A stretch of 64,000 nucleotides of DNA from Druceiella hillmani (lineage: Eukaryota > Arthropoda > Insecta > Lepidoptera > Hepialidae). Positions 51,124 through 60,429 of the stretch are shown here, piece after piece. Under the pieces are notes generated by a model. It was given only the letters and a program-made list of their open reading frames with translations. It did not search any database and was not told the DNA's origin. Made by a program: the position numbers and the translations under genes. The DNA is taken from NCBI GenBank assembly GCA_039881145.1, contig JAYKKI010000023.1, positions 4,936,501 through 5,000,500 of the forward strand, given 5' to 3'. Each line of letters opens with the position of its first letter. Positions within the stretch are counted from its first letter, which is position 1.

Positions 51124-51440
51124 CGTTAAGAGAGAACCGAAGTATAATATTAAGTTGGAAAAAGATACATATTGTTAAATGATATCTTTATAGATATATC
51201 ATCTTTATAGTAAAATATTACGTTAAGAGAGAACCGAAGAATGACACAAAGTTGAAATAAGGTTTTTCAGATGTATATTGTTAAATGATATGCCTAAAGT
51301 TATATCATCTTCATAGTATAATATTACGTTAAGAGAGAACCGAAGAATGACACAAAGTTGAAATAAGGTATTTCAGGTGTATATTGTTAAATGATATGCC
51401 TAAAGTTATATAATCTTTTAGTATAATGTCACGTTATATG
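51124..51440 (+). repeat. Tandem repeat, about 97-106-bp unit, three copies
   Basis: 'cgttaagagagaaccgaaga' starts units at 51124, 51221 and 51327. Later units share 'atgacacaaagttgaaataa', 'gtatattgttaaatgatatg' and 'cctaaagttatatcatct'. The second and third copies are very similar, and the first is older. Confidence 0.92.
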
Positions 51441-51987
51441 GAAGATAAATACAACTTAAGTGTTTTAAAACATTTGCTTTACATCATTCTTATAAACGGT
51501 GTTATACCAACTTGCTAATGTCTTGATGAATAATGAAAATACGAAAAAAATATTGTAACATTATTTTTAATTTTTCGCTATCACTAAAATTTTAGTCGTT
51601 ATTCAGAATTATATAATTATGTAAGTGTTAATAGCAAAAAAACTATCTTAGTAGACGCTAATAATTTTTGATAAATATAGAAATGTATTTTAGAAAAAGT
51701 TACATTGTAAATATTTATGTGTTTTTTAACTTACGTTTTGATAAATCTTTAAATTAATTTTTCACTAGTTCTCTCACCTCTTAGAACTCTCTTCCAAAAT
51801 GGAAATTGAACTTTTCGTACATAACATCTGTAACTAGACTTCTTTCCTCCTGATTACTTCGTACAACTACATTAAAATATTTATTTTTTAAGCACAAGCG
51901 TTGAATGATGGTACGATATCTGATTTATGTTGGTTAAACACAAGCGTTTGTTGGTTCTTTAAGAATTATGTCATTGAATAATGTACA

Positions 51988-52010
51988 GGTACCAACCGCT
52001 GGTTGGTACC
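51988..52010. repeat. Perfect hairpin, 10-bp arms, 3-nt loop
   Basis: 'ggtaccaacc' and 'ggttggtacc' flank 'gct'. An outer pair 'caggtac...gtacctg' allows a second, slightly offset stem. Confidence 0.9.
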
Positions 52011-52074
52011 AGTACCTGACAAAGCATTTCTTTTGCAAACATTTCAGTTTACGCGACTGCCACATCATCAAATC

Positions 52075-52500
52075 GAAACTAACTGTTACTATTATAGCAA
52101 CCGAATCCTGCACGTCACTTAACTCGCGCCATTGAACCGCACCGTCGAGGCGACGCCAAAAAAATCGATCCAATTATCTCAACAACAAACGAACAATACC
52201 GTCCATAAAATGCGAGACGCCGGCGCCGATCGCAGACTGCGATAATCGACAGGAACACGGATCGATCGTAAACACCGTACAACGTCACGCCCGGCGAACC
52301 GCGACGGATGTGACATCTTTTTATTCGACTTTACTGCCCATTTCCGGTGCAATAAACACGTTTGAATTTGTCCTCCTTCCGCCCACTCTAGTTGTTTTTG
52401 ATTCGGCCGCGTTCGGCGATCGAATCGATTTAAGGTTTTGTTTTTTTGGGTACCCGACGCGCGTTTTAACGAAATGTTTCTGTCACTTCGGCTAATAAAA
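52075..52500. promoter_or_regulatory. GC-richer island, candidate enhancer
   Basis: About 425 bp with balanced composition, including 'gagacgccggcgccgatcgc', 'acaacgtcacgcccggcgaa' and 'gatcgaatcgatttaaggtt'. Open frames cross it on both strands but show no domain. It lies 0.6-1 kb upstream of the first supported sog exon, so it could be a proximal intronic enhancer. Confidence 0.28.
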
Positions 52501-53015
52501 AGAATAATATATTACGTGCTTTACAAAATGCAGAACCAGCGCCAAATGGAAAATTCTTCAACCCCAAATAAAAGCGTGTCAAATTTATGTTAAAAGGCGG
52601 GGTATTGATTACTCTTGGTTTTCATGCAGACTCGTTTGTTACGGAAAAGTTTGCTATTATATTTTTCAGTGAAATCTGAATTAAATCATGACATAGGCGG
52701 GCAATTTTCTACCGACGCTTTTTGTTTATGAATAATTTTTGTCATTGTTTTTTGCACTCTGTTTTTTCTGCAAGTCCAATATATCTAAATATTCATTTAA
52801 ATTGACATCTTCTTTCATGTTACTTTTTTTTATTGTCATTTATACTTTAAGACGGAAAGAAATGTCATTCACTGGTTAAAACTTTTCTTCTCCTGGATTA
52901 TTTTTATATTGCAATTACTAATAACATTATAATTTGAACTTTATGTAACACGTAGAAAGGTAAAACATTAGCGATGCGTGCTCCCCTACCGCGCACTAAA
53001 CAGCAACTGATTTCG

Positions 53016-53075
53016 CGAGCGCCTTCGCGCTCGTGGCAAATTTAATTAGTACGCGCACGAGCGCGTTGGCGCTCG
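53016..53075. repeat. Twin GC hairpins with identical 7-bp arms
   Basis: 'cgagcgc-cttc-gcgctcg' (53016-53033) and 'cgagcgc-gttg-gcgctcg' (53058-53075) are two short stems with the same arms and different four-base loops. They lie 65-120 bp upstream of the sog acceptor at 53138-53139, in otherwise AT-rich DNA. Confidence 0.8.
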
Positions 53076-53139
53076 TCGGCACTCTAATGGTTAATTAAAA
53101 TTACTATAGATTTCATTTATGCATTTTGCCTTGTTTCAG

Positions 53140-53202
53140 ATCCGGATTTGCTGCAAGACATTCCTGTTTCCGTGCCCGACGAAGATGAGCTAAGTTCTAA
53201 GC
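53140..53202 (+). CDS. sog: Short gastrulation/Chordin, linker exon (partial gene)
   Basis: A 63-bp internal exon between acceptor 'ttgccttgtttcag' and donor 'gtaagt'. It enters in phase 1 and gives PDLLQDIPVSVPDEDELSSK plus one base. That base completes a His codon with the next exon, so the join reads SSK-HFVALLTAR. In Chordin/Sog proteins a short acidic, poorly conserved linker sits between the first von Willebrand C domain and the first CHRD domain. Tolloid/BMP1 proteases cut there to release bound BMP. The acidic Asp/Glu-rich composition and position fit that linker. The exon is too short to identify alone: the call depends on the compatible splice phase with the CHRD exon. No upstream exon of the gene was recognised. 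Confidence 0.72.
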
Positions 53203-53266
53203 GTAAGTTTAATTTTTATTAGTTTCATATATTAAATTTGTCAAAAAAGAAGCAAATTTTCAGAAA

Positions 53267-53580
53267 CGTTGCCGTCTCGAGGTTATCTATTAAAATGTTG
53301 CCCTCTTCCGATTCTCTCTCTAAATGTTACCCGCTCACCGCTCTCTCTTACAAATGTTACCTTCTTTCAGCCCTCTCTCTCGCAAAATGTTGCCGCTTCC
53401 CAGCTCTCTCAAAAAATATTGCCGTCTTTCGGCTCTCTCTCACAGATATTACCCTCTCCCAGTTTCTTCTCAAAATATTGCTCTCTCCCGGCTCTCTCTC
53501 ACAACTGCAAATTCTGGAAAATTTTGCCGTCTTTCGGCTCTACATTACAAGCGTTGCCTTGTCGCGGTATTATCTCACAA
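53267..53580 (+). repeat. Pyrimidine-rich minisatellite, about 30-bp unit
   Basis: About nine copies of 'gttgccctctcccggctctc' plus 'tctcacaaat', starting only 65 bp after the donor of the linker exon. All three + strand frames stay open through much of it (ORFs of 89-128 residues), which is a composition effect and not coding. The strong C/T bias on the sense strand could mimic polypyrimidine tracts. Confidence 0.9.
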
Positions 53581-53744
53581 AGGAGCGTTATAATTTGGTT
53601 ACATTCATCAGTCCATTCCTTTAACTTAGTCCCATTTTGTTTTTATTAAAACATAATGGAGATGTCATTTATCATTTCTTCATGGGAACTTTGAAACAAA
53701 TATTACATCGTTCAAATTGCATAAAAATGTGAGGTGATATAAAC

Positions 53745-54165
53745 TATAAAACCTTAATTTGTAACAATTTAAAGTGATGTATACTATAAAACTCTAATAT
53801 ACAATAACAATGTGAAATTATATAGACTACAAAACTCTAATTTGCAACAACAATTTGAAATAATGTAGTAAAAACCATAATTTGCAACAATCATTTGAAG
53901 TGGTTTGAGTCTACAAAACCCTAATTTGCAGTAACAATTTCAAATAGACTATATCATTGCAATAATAAAATAAAGTTATATAGACTGCAAAGCCCTGATT
54001 CGCAACAATCATTTGAAATGATGTAGATTAAAAACCCTAATTGCAACATTAATTTGAAGTTATATAGACTAAAAAACCTAATTCGCAACAACAATTTGAT
54101 ACGATATCGACTACAAAATCCTAATTTGCAATAACAATTTGAAGTGATATAGACTGCTATATCCT
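53745..54165 (+). repeat. Minisatellite, about 43-bp unit, about nine copies
   Basis: The unit is 'aaaaccctaatttgcaacaa' followed by 'caatttgaaatgatatagac' and 'tac'. Copies vary in length and base identity, so the array is old. Confidence 0.9.
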
Positions 54166-54440
54166 ACTTTTTGCGGAACCGTACTTGGTCTGTTTTTTAA
54201 ATAAATTCAGGTTATCGAATTTCTTTATTCCATCCTAGCATATGTTAGTAAAAAAATTGGTAATTAATTTATCAAACAACTTATCATAATCTCATGAGTA
54301 ACATTGATTCATAAGTTCAGCAAAGCAATTATGAAAAAAATGAGGTCAGAGTGAAAGATGATTAGTTTAATTCTAGTCGTAAAAATTTGTGGAAAAATTA
54401 AAAAAAATCTCACGCGTTAATATTATTTTTAGGGTTCCGT
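54166..54440 (+). mobile_element. Possible interspersed repeat fragment ('gggttccgt' motif)
   Basis: 'tttttgcggaaccgtacttg' near the left and 'ttatttttagggttccgtag' near the right are both signature pieces of the repeat family seen at 19860, 38692 and 39600. The material between is too diverged to align by eye. Confidence 0.4.
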
Positions 54441-55204
54441 AGTCATTATATTTTCGTTATGTACTTTACTCACTAACTAATTTTTACAAATATTAAAATT
54501 TAAGGAAATTCAATAAAAAAATTGCCTACACTCTTCAAATATAGTGTCATTGGATAAATCTATCGAAAACCAACTAAATTTGCATTAGAACTAATAATTT
54601 TATTGTTTCGATTCCGAGACACTTTCTTTTAAAATCGTTATCAAGGTGTCCCGCCGCCCCCCATCCTCCTACTTCTAAAATATTGTTTCAAATCTACGAG
54701 ATAATTAACTGAAATATCATCTACTGAAATACAAGACAATACTGAAATGTAGCGTTTTAACAATTACTTTTAATGGACGTTATAACGGGTACTGTAGTAT
54801 TTAAACTTTCTGATTAAACAAAACAAATTTAATGTAATGATGAAAGGTTATCAAGGTGAAGAGTTATCGTCGTCCAATACGGGCAACACTTTGAAACTGC
54901 AAGTTTTTTTTTTATTTCTAATACTGACGATACCTTTTAAAAGGCGTTTCCGGGGAAGGGGGGGGGGGCGCTCTTTCATCTTTAAAAGCTAATATATCGA
55001 AATAATTGTCACCCACAACGACGAGTACCGTATTGGCGTAATTTGGTTGGTCTGGCACCAACAACCATTCCGTAGAATGAGTTCTCTTGAATGACTTTTT
55101 GTAGGGTACTTGTAATCTGGTCGATCCAACGAGCCAATTTTCAGTCCCAATGCCTTGAGTTGACCCTCTTTAGTAGGATGCTTTAGGTCTGGCTTCAGGT
55201 TTTC
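54441..55204. other. Intronic sequence with an unrecognised minus-strand frame
   Basis: A C/G homopolymer patch lies at 54646-54660 ('cccgccgcccccc') and another at 54952-54969. A 93-residue minus-strand open frame (54989-55270) reads protein-like in its middle ('KPDLKHPTKEGQLKALGLKI'), but I recognise no family. It could be a transposon fragment or chance. Confidence 0.35.
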
Positions 55205-55335
55205 GGGATTTTGTTTAGAAATAATAACTGTAGTGCAACTATTGTAGTGCAAATCGCAACTGTAGTACAACTATTGTAGTGCAAAGCGCAACTGTAATAC
55301 AACTGAATTACTGTAGGGCAACTGTAGCGCAAAGC
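55205..55335 (+). repeat. Short irregular repeat of 'gtagtgcaac'
   Basis: 'actgtagtgcaactattgta' and 'gtgcaaagcgcaactgta' recur four to five times with small changes. Confidence 0.85.
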
Positions 55336-55474
55336 GCAAGTTAAACACTCATTGATTATAATGAACGATATAAAAATACTGTTTATTATAATGTTTAACG
55401 ACTGCTGCTGTAGCGACTTCAATCTGATTTACCCAACTAATGAAAAAGCTGTCAAAACATAAAATTATTTTCCG

Positions 55475-55900
55475 CCTTTCTGCGCCGTGCAGAAATTTTT
55501 ATGCGAATAGCGAAAAAAATATACGCAAGTACGAACTATCCGAAGACCAATCGGTACTCGCTGGCAGCAGGCGGCTCGCCGTATGCTCCGCGTGCACTTC
55601 CTTATTAGTTCACCAGATTTGTTTTCCCAGACACGTCTGACGCCCCCTTCCTTGGCGCCCTGGCCCCTGTTTAATCACCTCGCTCCGGTTGCACTTCAAT
55701 CGAATGTTTACTGAACATTGCTGCATGCAGAGCGAATAAATCGCGCGCGGTATGCGAAATTCGGCGCAAATTATACGGACGCGCGACCGTAAATCCCAAT
55801 TCTTGCGCCGTACATTGGCCGGCGAGTTGCAAAAAGTATTTGCGTTCATAAATTTTATACCGGCAGAGCATAAAATAGTTAACGTTATATCAAATTTACG
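55475..55900. promoter_or_regulatory. Strong candidate enhancer island
   Basis: About 425 bp of GC-richer, non-repetitive DNA inside the intron between the linker and CHRD exons. It includes 'cgctggcagcaggcggctcg', 'aaatcgcgcgcggtatgcga' and 'gccggcgagttgcaaaaagt', plus a CAGACACGTCTG sequence (55628-55639) that holds two Smad-type GTCT/AGAC boxes and lies close to GGCGCC. Two minus-strand frames cross it in different phases, which argues against coding. Its length and abrupt compositional edges resemble a conserved regulatory block. BMP feedback on a BMP antagonist would make sense but is inference. Confidence 0.35.
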
Positions 55901-56877
55901 CGCGCGGAGCAGACGATGAAAAAAAACTGGTCTGACGCCTGTCAGTCGGTCTAAAAGGTACGATCTGAGAAGCGGTGTCTAAATTTGAATGAACGACGTT
56001 TAGTAATGTTTTCAAAATATGTGGATTTAAGAAAATGAGTGCGCAGAATATGCTTCTTGGAAATAAAACTTATTGAAATAAATCCGGCATCAAATGGTTT
56101 CCCTACGAAGTCATTCATATAAGTTACTGGTCGCATCCATTACTTTACTTCTGCAGTTGGACAAAGGCATTGTTATCTACTACAAAGTAGTTTCCTCTTA
56201 CTATATAAATAGATCCACGCGTAGCTTACTAATTTGACAAGTCGAACTAACGTAACAATGCGAACAAACAGTGTGCGTAGTGAATTTAATTTCACGATGT
56301 TCTTTATGTATGTGATCAAAGAAGTTTCACTTCTAAACATGTTTAAACAAAAAAAAACCGAGAAATCCGAGCTGGCTGGATAGCAGCAATGAAAGGATTA
56401 TACAACCGTTTTGAAAGCTTTATTTTTAATTATATTTATGATACCATTAAAATTTTCAAAATTTTCCCTTTGCTCGTTTTTTTAATAGAATGGATATAAT
56501 GAAATTCTAAAAGAATACTATTTTATAATTCATTAAAAAATCTCTTCTACCAAAATTACTTCCTTTTCGACTTCCCAAACTTTTGTCATCCAAAATTTAT
56601 AAAAAATTATTTTTAGATTTTTTTCTGTCAAAACGTATACTGTCAGCTAGCATGAAGAAAATCGATGATATTTGAGACAGGGAGGGTGCTCAGACGTTTC
56701 CTTTTTGAGTAAAGAAATGTTCCGTTACATTTTTAAATGGATTAATTAATTTTTATTTATTTATTTAACGTGGTGTGCTGACATGAATAAAAACTGTTTA
56801 GTACAAGTAGAATTTCTTCTACGAGTATTTTGTATATACTCATATTTAAACATAATAGTTTAAACATGTAAAAGTAC
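55901..56877. other. Intronic sequence, nothing recognised
   Basis: AT-rich sequence leading up to the 172-bp array. No gene or transposon domain was recognised. Confidence 0.5.
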
Positions 56878-58081
56878 AAAGTGTTTCTAATAAACAATTT
56901 ATGAATGTTAATATTATTTCACTATATTAATATATACCCTATTATATTATTCACATGCGTAAAGATATCGCGAATTTCTCAAAAATTATAAGATCTGCGG
57001 TAATCGCTATAGTTTACGTATAATTTTCTAGTTAGGTTAGGTTAGGTGTAAAGTGTTTCTAATAAACAATTTATGAATGTTAATATTATTTCACTATATT
57101 AATATATACCCTATTATATTATTCACATGCGTAAAGATATCGCGAATTTCACAAAAATTATAAGATCTGTGGTAATCGCTATAGTTTACGTATAATTTTC
57201 TAGTTAGGTTAGGTTAGGTGTAAAGTGTTTCTAATAAACAATTTATGAATGTTAATATTATTTCACTATATTAATATATACCCTATTATATTATTCACAT
57301 GCGTAAAGATATCGCGAATTTCACAAAAATTATAAGATCTGTGGTAATCGCTATAGTTTACGTATAATTTTCTAGTTAGGTTAGGTTAGGTGTAAAGTGT
57401 TTCTAATAAACAATTTATGAATGTTAATATTATTTCACTATATTAATATATACCCTATTATATTATTCACATGCGTAAAGATATCGCGAATTTCTCAAAA
57501 ATTATAAGATCTGTGGTAATCGCTATAGTTTACGTATAATTTTCTAGTTAGGTTAGGTTAGGTGTAAAGTGTTTCTAATAAACAATTTATGAATGTTAAT
57601 ATTATTTCACTATATTAATATATACCCTATTATATTATTCACATGCGTAAAGATATCGCGAATTTCACAAAAATTATAAGATCTGTGGTAATCGCTATAG
57701 TTTACGTATAATTTTCTAGTTAGGTTAGGTTAGGTGTAAAGTGTTTCTAATAAACAATTTATGAATGTTAATATTATTTCACTATATTAATATATACCCT
57801 ATTATATTATTCACATGCGTAAAGATATCGCGAATTTCACAAAAATTATAAGATCTGTGGTAATCGCTATAGTTTACGTATAATTTTCTAGTTAGGTTAG
57901 GTTAGGTGTAAAGTGTTTCTAATAAACAATTTATGAATGTTAATATTATTTCACTATATTAATATATACCCTATTATATTATTCACATACATAAAGATAT
58001 CGCAAATTTATCAAAAATTATAAGATCTGCGGTAATCGCTATAGTTTTCGTATAATTTTCTAGTTAGGTTCTACCAAATCT
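56878..58081 (+). repeat. Satellite-like array, seven 172-bp monomers with TTAGG triplets
   Basis: Monomers start ('aaagtgtttctaataaacaa') at 56878, 57050, 57222, 57394, 57566, 57738 and 57910, an exact 172-bp period. Each carries 'atattatttcactatattaa', 'cacatgcgtaaagatatcgc' and 'gatctgtggtaatcgctata', and most end in three perfect TTAGG units. Internal monomers are almost identical. The first and last differ: both read 'gatctgcgg', and the last has 'cacatacataaag' and only one TTAGG. That pattern is expected when unequal exchange homogenises the centre of an array. TTAGG is the insect telomere repeat, but three units in each monomer do not make a telomere. Confidence 0.97.
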
Positions 58082-58187
58082 GTTTTTTTAATGCTTTTTG
58101 GTTCAGTGGTTTTTGGAAATAGGGCGGCAACTTAATTTTCTTATACATAATATCTCTGAGGATAAACTACTTAAAACTCTAAAAAAA

Positions 58188-58306
58188 TTTTTTTAAATTT
58201 TATAACTAGCCCTAAAAGGGCTGTTATAAAATTTTAAAAAAACAAATATTGTATATATTGGAGTTAAACGATGTTTAACTCCAATATATACAATATTTGT
58301 TTTTTT
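58188..58306. repeat. Double hairpin with 26-bp and 34-bp arms
   Basis: Two stems sit back to back. The first pairs 58188-58213 with 58217-58242 around 'aaa', with one bulged base and one homopolymer difference. The second pairs 58236-58269 with 58273-58306, a perfect 34-bp stem around 'gat'. The A-run of the first right arm is also the start of the second left arm. Loops of three bases make direct RNA-type hairpin processing unlikely. Confidence 0.95.
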
Positions 58307-58659
58307 TTATTTTCGAGTGTTTATTTTCCCCATCTAAAATTACAACATCAATGTTTTAAATAATAACATTATCTATTGTTATGCCCAATTTTCCTCCAAA
58401 CTTCAAACGATTACCGAGAAAAACGGGGGTTTCGTTTTTCTCTTTGAGATGTGGAAATTTAAAAACTGAATTTCAAATGAGAAATTTTACAGAAGAAAAT
58501 TATTTATATTTCTCCTATTTTTTAATATTTATGCAATGTTTGAGAAAACGCTGGGCAGTTCATTATATGAACATAAGACCCGCCTTCTCCACATTGTGTA
58601 TTTCCACGTCGACTGAACAGTTCAAATGTTTCAGAACTGAACACGCGAATTGAAAAGCG

Positions 58660-58960
58660 CTAGAGAAAATGCAAATTCGCCTACGACGTCACGGGAGTAA
58701 ATTAAATCTCGCCAGAATGTATATTACCCATTAGCTATTATGATAAATAAATAAAACGCCGTCCGAATCTAATGCTTACGTGCAAAAAATGAGTAAATAA
58801 ATAGAGATTATAAATAAATAGCGAAATGACGGGGCGGATTAAAGCATGCGTTGTTATATTTACGATCCTTCTGGGTAAACATTCGTCGGTGCCAATTATT
58901 TACGCCGCACAGACTACGAATGTACGTGAGATTTATCCCGATATATAGGGCGGTCCACAG
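58660..58960. promoter_or_regulatory. Candidate enhancer island
   Basis: A moderately GC-rich, non-repetitive block 1.1 kb upstream of the CHRD exon. It has homeodomain-like cores ('attagctatta', 'ggcggattaaagc') and 'cgacgtcacgggagtaaatt'. Composition and motif content suggest regulation, without proof. Confidence 0.28.
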
Positions 58961-59309
58961 CCTCTAACAACAAAAAACTGCCTGAAATGAATAAAATGCA
59001 GCAGAGTACACTCTCCGAAACGTCTTCAACAGTTAATCTTCCTTAAAATAAAGGAATACTACGTCAAACATTTTTATTATTTCGCAAAACGATCGGTTAA
59101 TAAAATTGTCTTCTGCTGAGCTAAGCACAAAAAGTAACTATCATTTTATACGTATAAAGTCAGTCCAGTGTACTAGTATAATAGAGGTTAGTACATCCAG
59201 TGGCTTTCGTTTTAAGGTGTTAGTAGTGTAAAACGCGTTGTCGACATAATTCGCTGAATTTTTAATATATGGTTAAAACTATAAATATCTAACTTACTTT
59301 AAAATTTAA

Positions 59310-59830
59310 AAATAGTTTACCGTTTACATTTGTTAAAAATGGTTTTTAAAAATAGTACAATTAACATTACAGGAAAAGTAGTAATTTCACCACAATTTTC
59401 GTTTTATTTCAAAACGCGTCCGGCTATTTGTCTGAAAAACTAAGTCAAATGATATTATGTTAAAATTTTCAAAAAAAATTATTTACCTTTTATTTTTGGT
59501 AGAAATCGAAAGTGTATAAATAACATTATAGATATATACAAAAGTAGTAATTTCACCACACTTTCAATTTTATCTAAAAGACGCGTTGAACGATTTGTCT
59601 AAAAAACTAAGTCAATATAAAATGGTGTTGTATTAACATTTTGAAAGAAAAAAGTAATATATATTTACCGTTTAGTTTTGTTAAAAATCGCTCTCCAAAA
59701 TTGTACAATTAACATTACAGGAAAAGTTACTACCGCCTTATTTTTTATATAAAAACCGCGTCGAGCTATTTATATGAAAAACTAAGTTAATGTAAAATGA
59801 TGTTATTTTAAAGTTTCGAAAAAAATTTCA
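59310..59830 (+). repeat. Imperfect tandem repeat, about 165-180-bp unit, three copies
   Basis: Units near 59316, 59482 and 59663 share 'tttaccgtttacatttgtta', 'caattaacattacaggaaaa', 'gtagtaatttcaccacaatt' and 'gtctgaaaaactaagtcaa'. Divergence is substantial. The array ends about 200 bp before the CHRD exon acceptor. Confidence 0.88.
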
Positions 59831-60025
59831 ATACAACATTTTATAATAAATTTTGGATCTTATTGTCATATGACAACTACCTAAAGCATGTTTCGGGCAC
59901 ATTACCGATCACCGGGTTGGATATTATTAAGTTAAGAATTAACTTTAAGAATTTATATTCTGTGATCGATTAATCAATATATTTATAAGTCGATATTTTT
60001 TAATAAGTACATGCTTATTTTACAG

Positions 60026-60276
60026 ACTTTGTAGCTCTCCTAACGGCCCGTACCGCGATTACGGTGCGTCGCGACGATATGACGGCTGTACCCGGCGGCG
60101 AGGGCACCGCAGCTGCACGGCTCGCCCTTCGCCGCCGCCACCTCCAGTGGGCCCTCTCAGTGACGGGAGGTCCCAGAGCCCTGCTGTTCCTGGATGCTGG
60201 TGCTAGATTGTTAATGGAGCAACCGCTGAGAGTCGGTTCGGGCACGCAGGCGCAGTATCAGAACGCTACGGGGAAG
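60026..60276 (+). CDS. sog: Short gastrulation/Chordin, CHRD domain exon 1 (partial gene)
   Basis: A 251-bp internal exon between acceptor 'cttattttacag' and donor 'gtgagt', entering in phase 1 and leaving in phase 0. It encodes 83 full residues starting FVALLTARTAITVRRDD and continuing through LALRRRHLQWALSV and RALLFLDAGARLLMEQPL to the end QYQNATGK. This follows the order of a CHRD (chordin) domain: an 'FVALLTGR' opening strand, a strand of the 'L-R-L/F-S-I-S-Y' type, then 'F-x-D-x-x-G-x-V-L-x-E-x-P'. Sog/Chordin is a secreted extracellular protein that binds BMP ligands (Dpp/Scw) and sets up dorsoventral pattern. CHRD repeats form its stem between cysteine-rich BMP-binding domains. The exon is GC-rich relative to flanks. 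A proline/glycine/alanine-rich insert (AVPGGEGTAAA) sits near residue 20. Confidence 0.88.
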
Positions 60277-60429
60277 GTGAGTTCTGTTGTGGTGGAAATA
60301 TAACAGTTATAAAGTGCGGAATGATCCACGCAAATAACAGAATAAGCAAAATTAGACTATAAATTAACAAATAATAAAAAAATTAAATAAAACATTTGAT
60401 ATCTGCTGATAAACTGTTATAATTACGTC

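Larger units (their letters stand above)
1..53139 (+). other. sog: Presumed large upstream intron of sog
   Basis: No coding exon with a convincing protein match was found between the left edge and the acceptor at 53138-53139. The linker exon at 53140 needs one base from an upstream exon (phase 1), so an intron must end here. In the family the preceding coding region is a signal anchor and a cysteine-rich von Willebrand C domain (CR1). I searched for its cysteine and W/PFG pattern by eye and did not find it, so that exon is probably further left. The interval is AT-rich and filled with repeats, transposon fossils and scattered GC-richer islands. A single 53-kb intron is inference: a very small exon or a nested non-coding RNA could be missed. 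Confidence 0.5.
53203..60025 (+). other. sog: sog intron between linker exon and CHRD exon 1
   Basis: A 6,823-bp phase-1 intron with a consensus donor (gtaagt) and acceptor (ttattttacag). It contains several tandem arrays, an interspersed repeat fragment, a large GC-richer island and a double hairpin, listed separately. Confidence 0.7.

Noticed and set aside
53238..53649. Three overlapping open frames of 89-128 residues
   Set aside because: All three frames are open across the same pyrimidine-rich repeat, which lies inside an intron just after a donor site. This is a composition effect.
54989..55270. 93-residue minus-strand open frame
   Set aside because: Part of it covers a short repeat (55205-55335). 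The remainder looks slightly protein-like but matches no family I know, so no gene is claimed.
56878..58081. Interstitial telomere or chromosome end
   Set aside because: Only three TTAGG units occur per 172-bp monomer and unique gene sequence continues on both sides.
58188..58306. Hairpins as microRNA precursors
   Set aside because: Loops of 3-4 nt (and 11 nt in two cases) with perfect arms and no extended lower stem do not fit normal Drosha/Dicer substrates.
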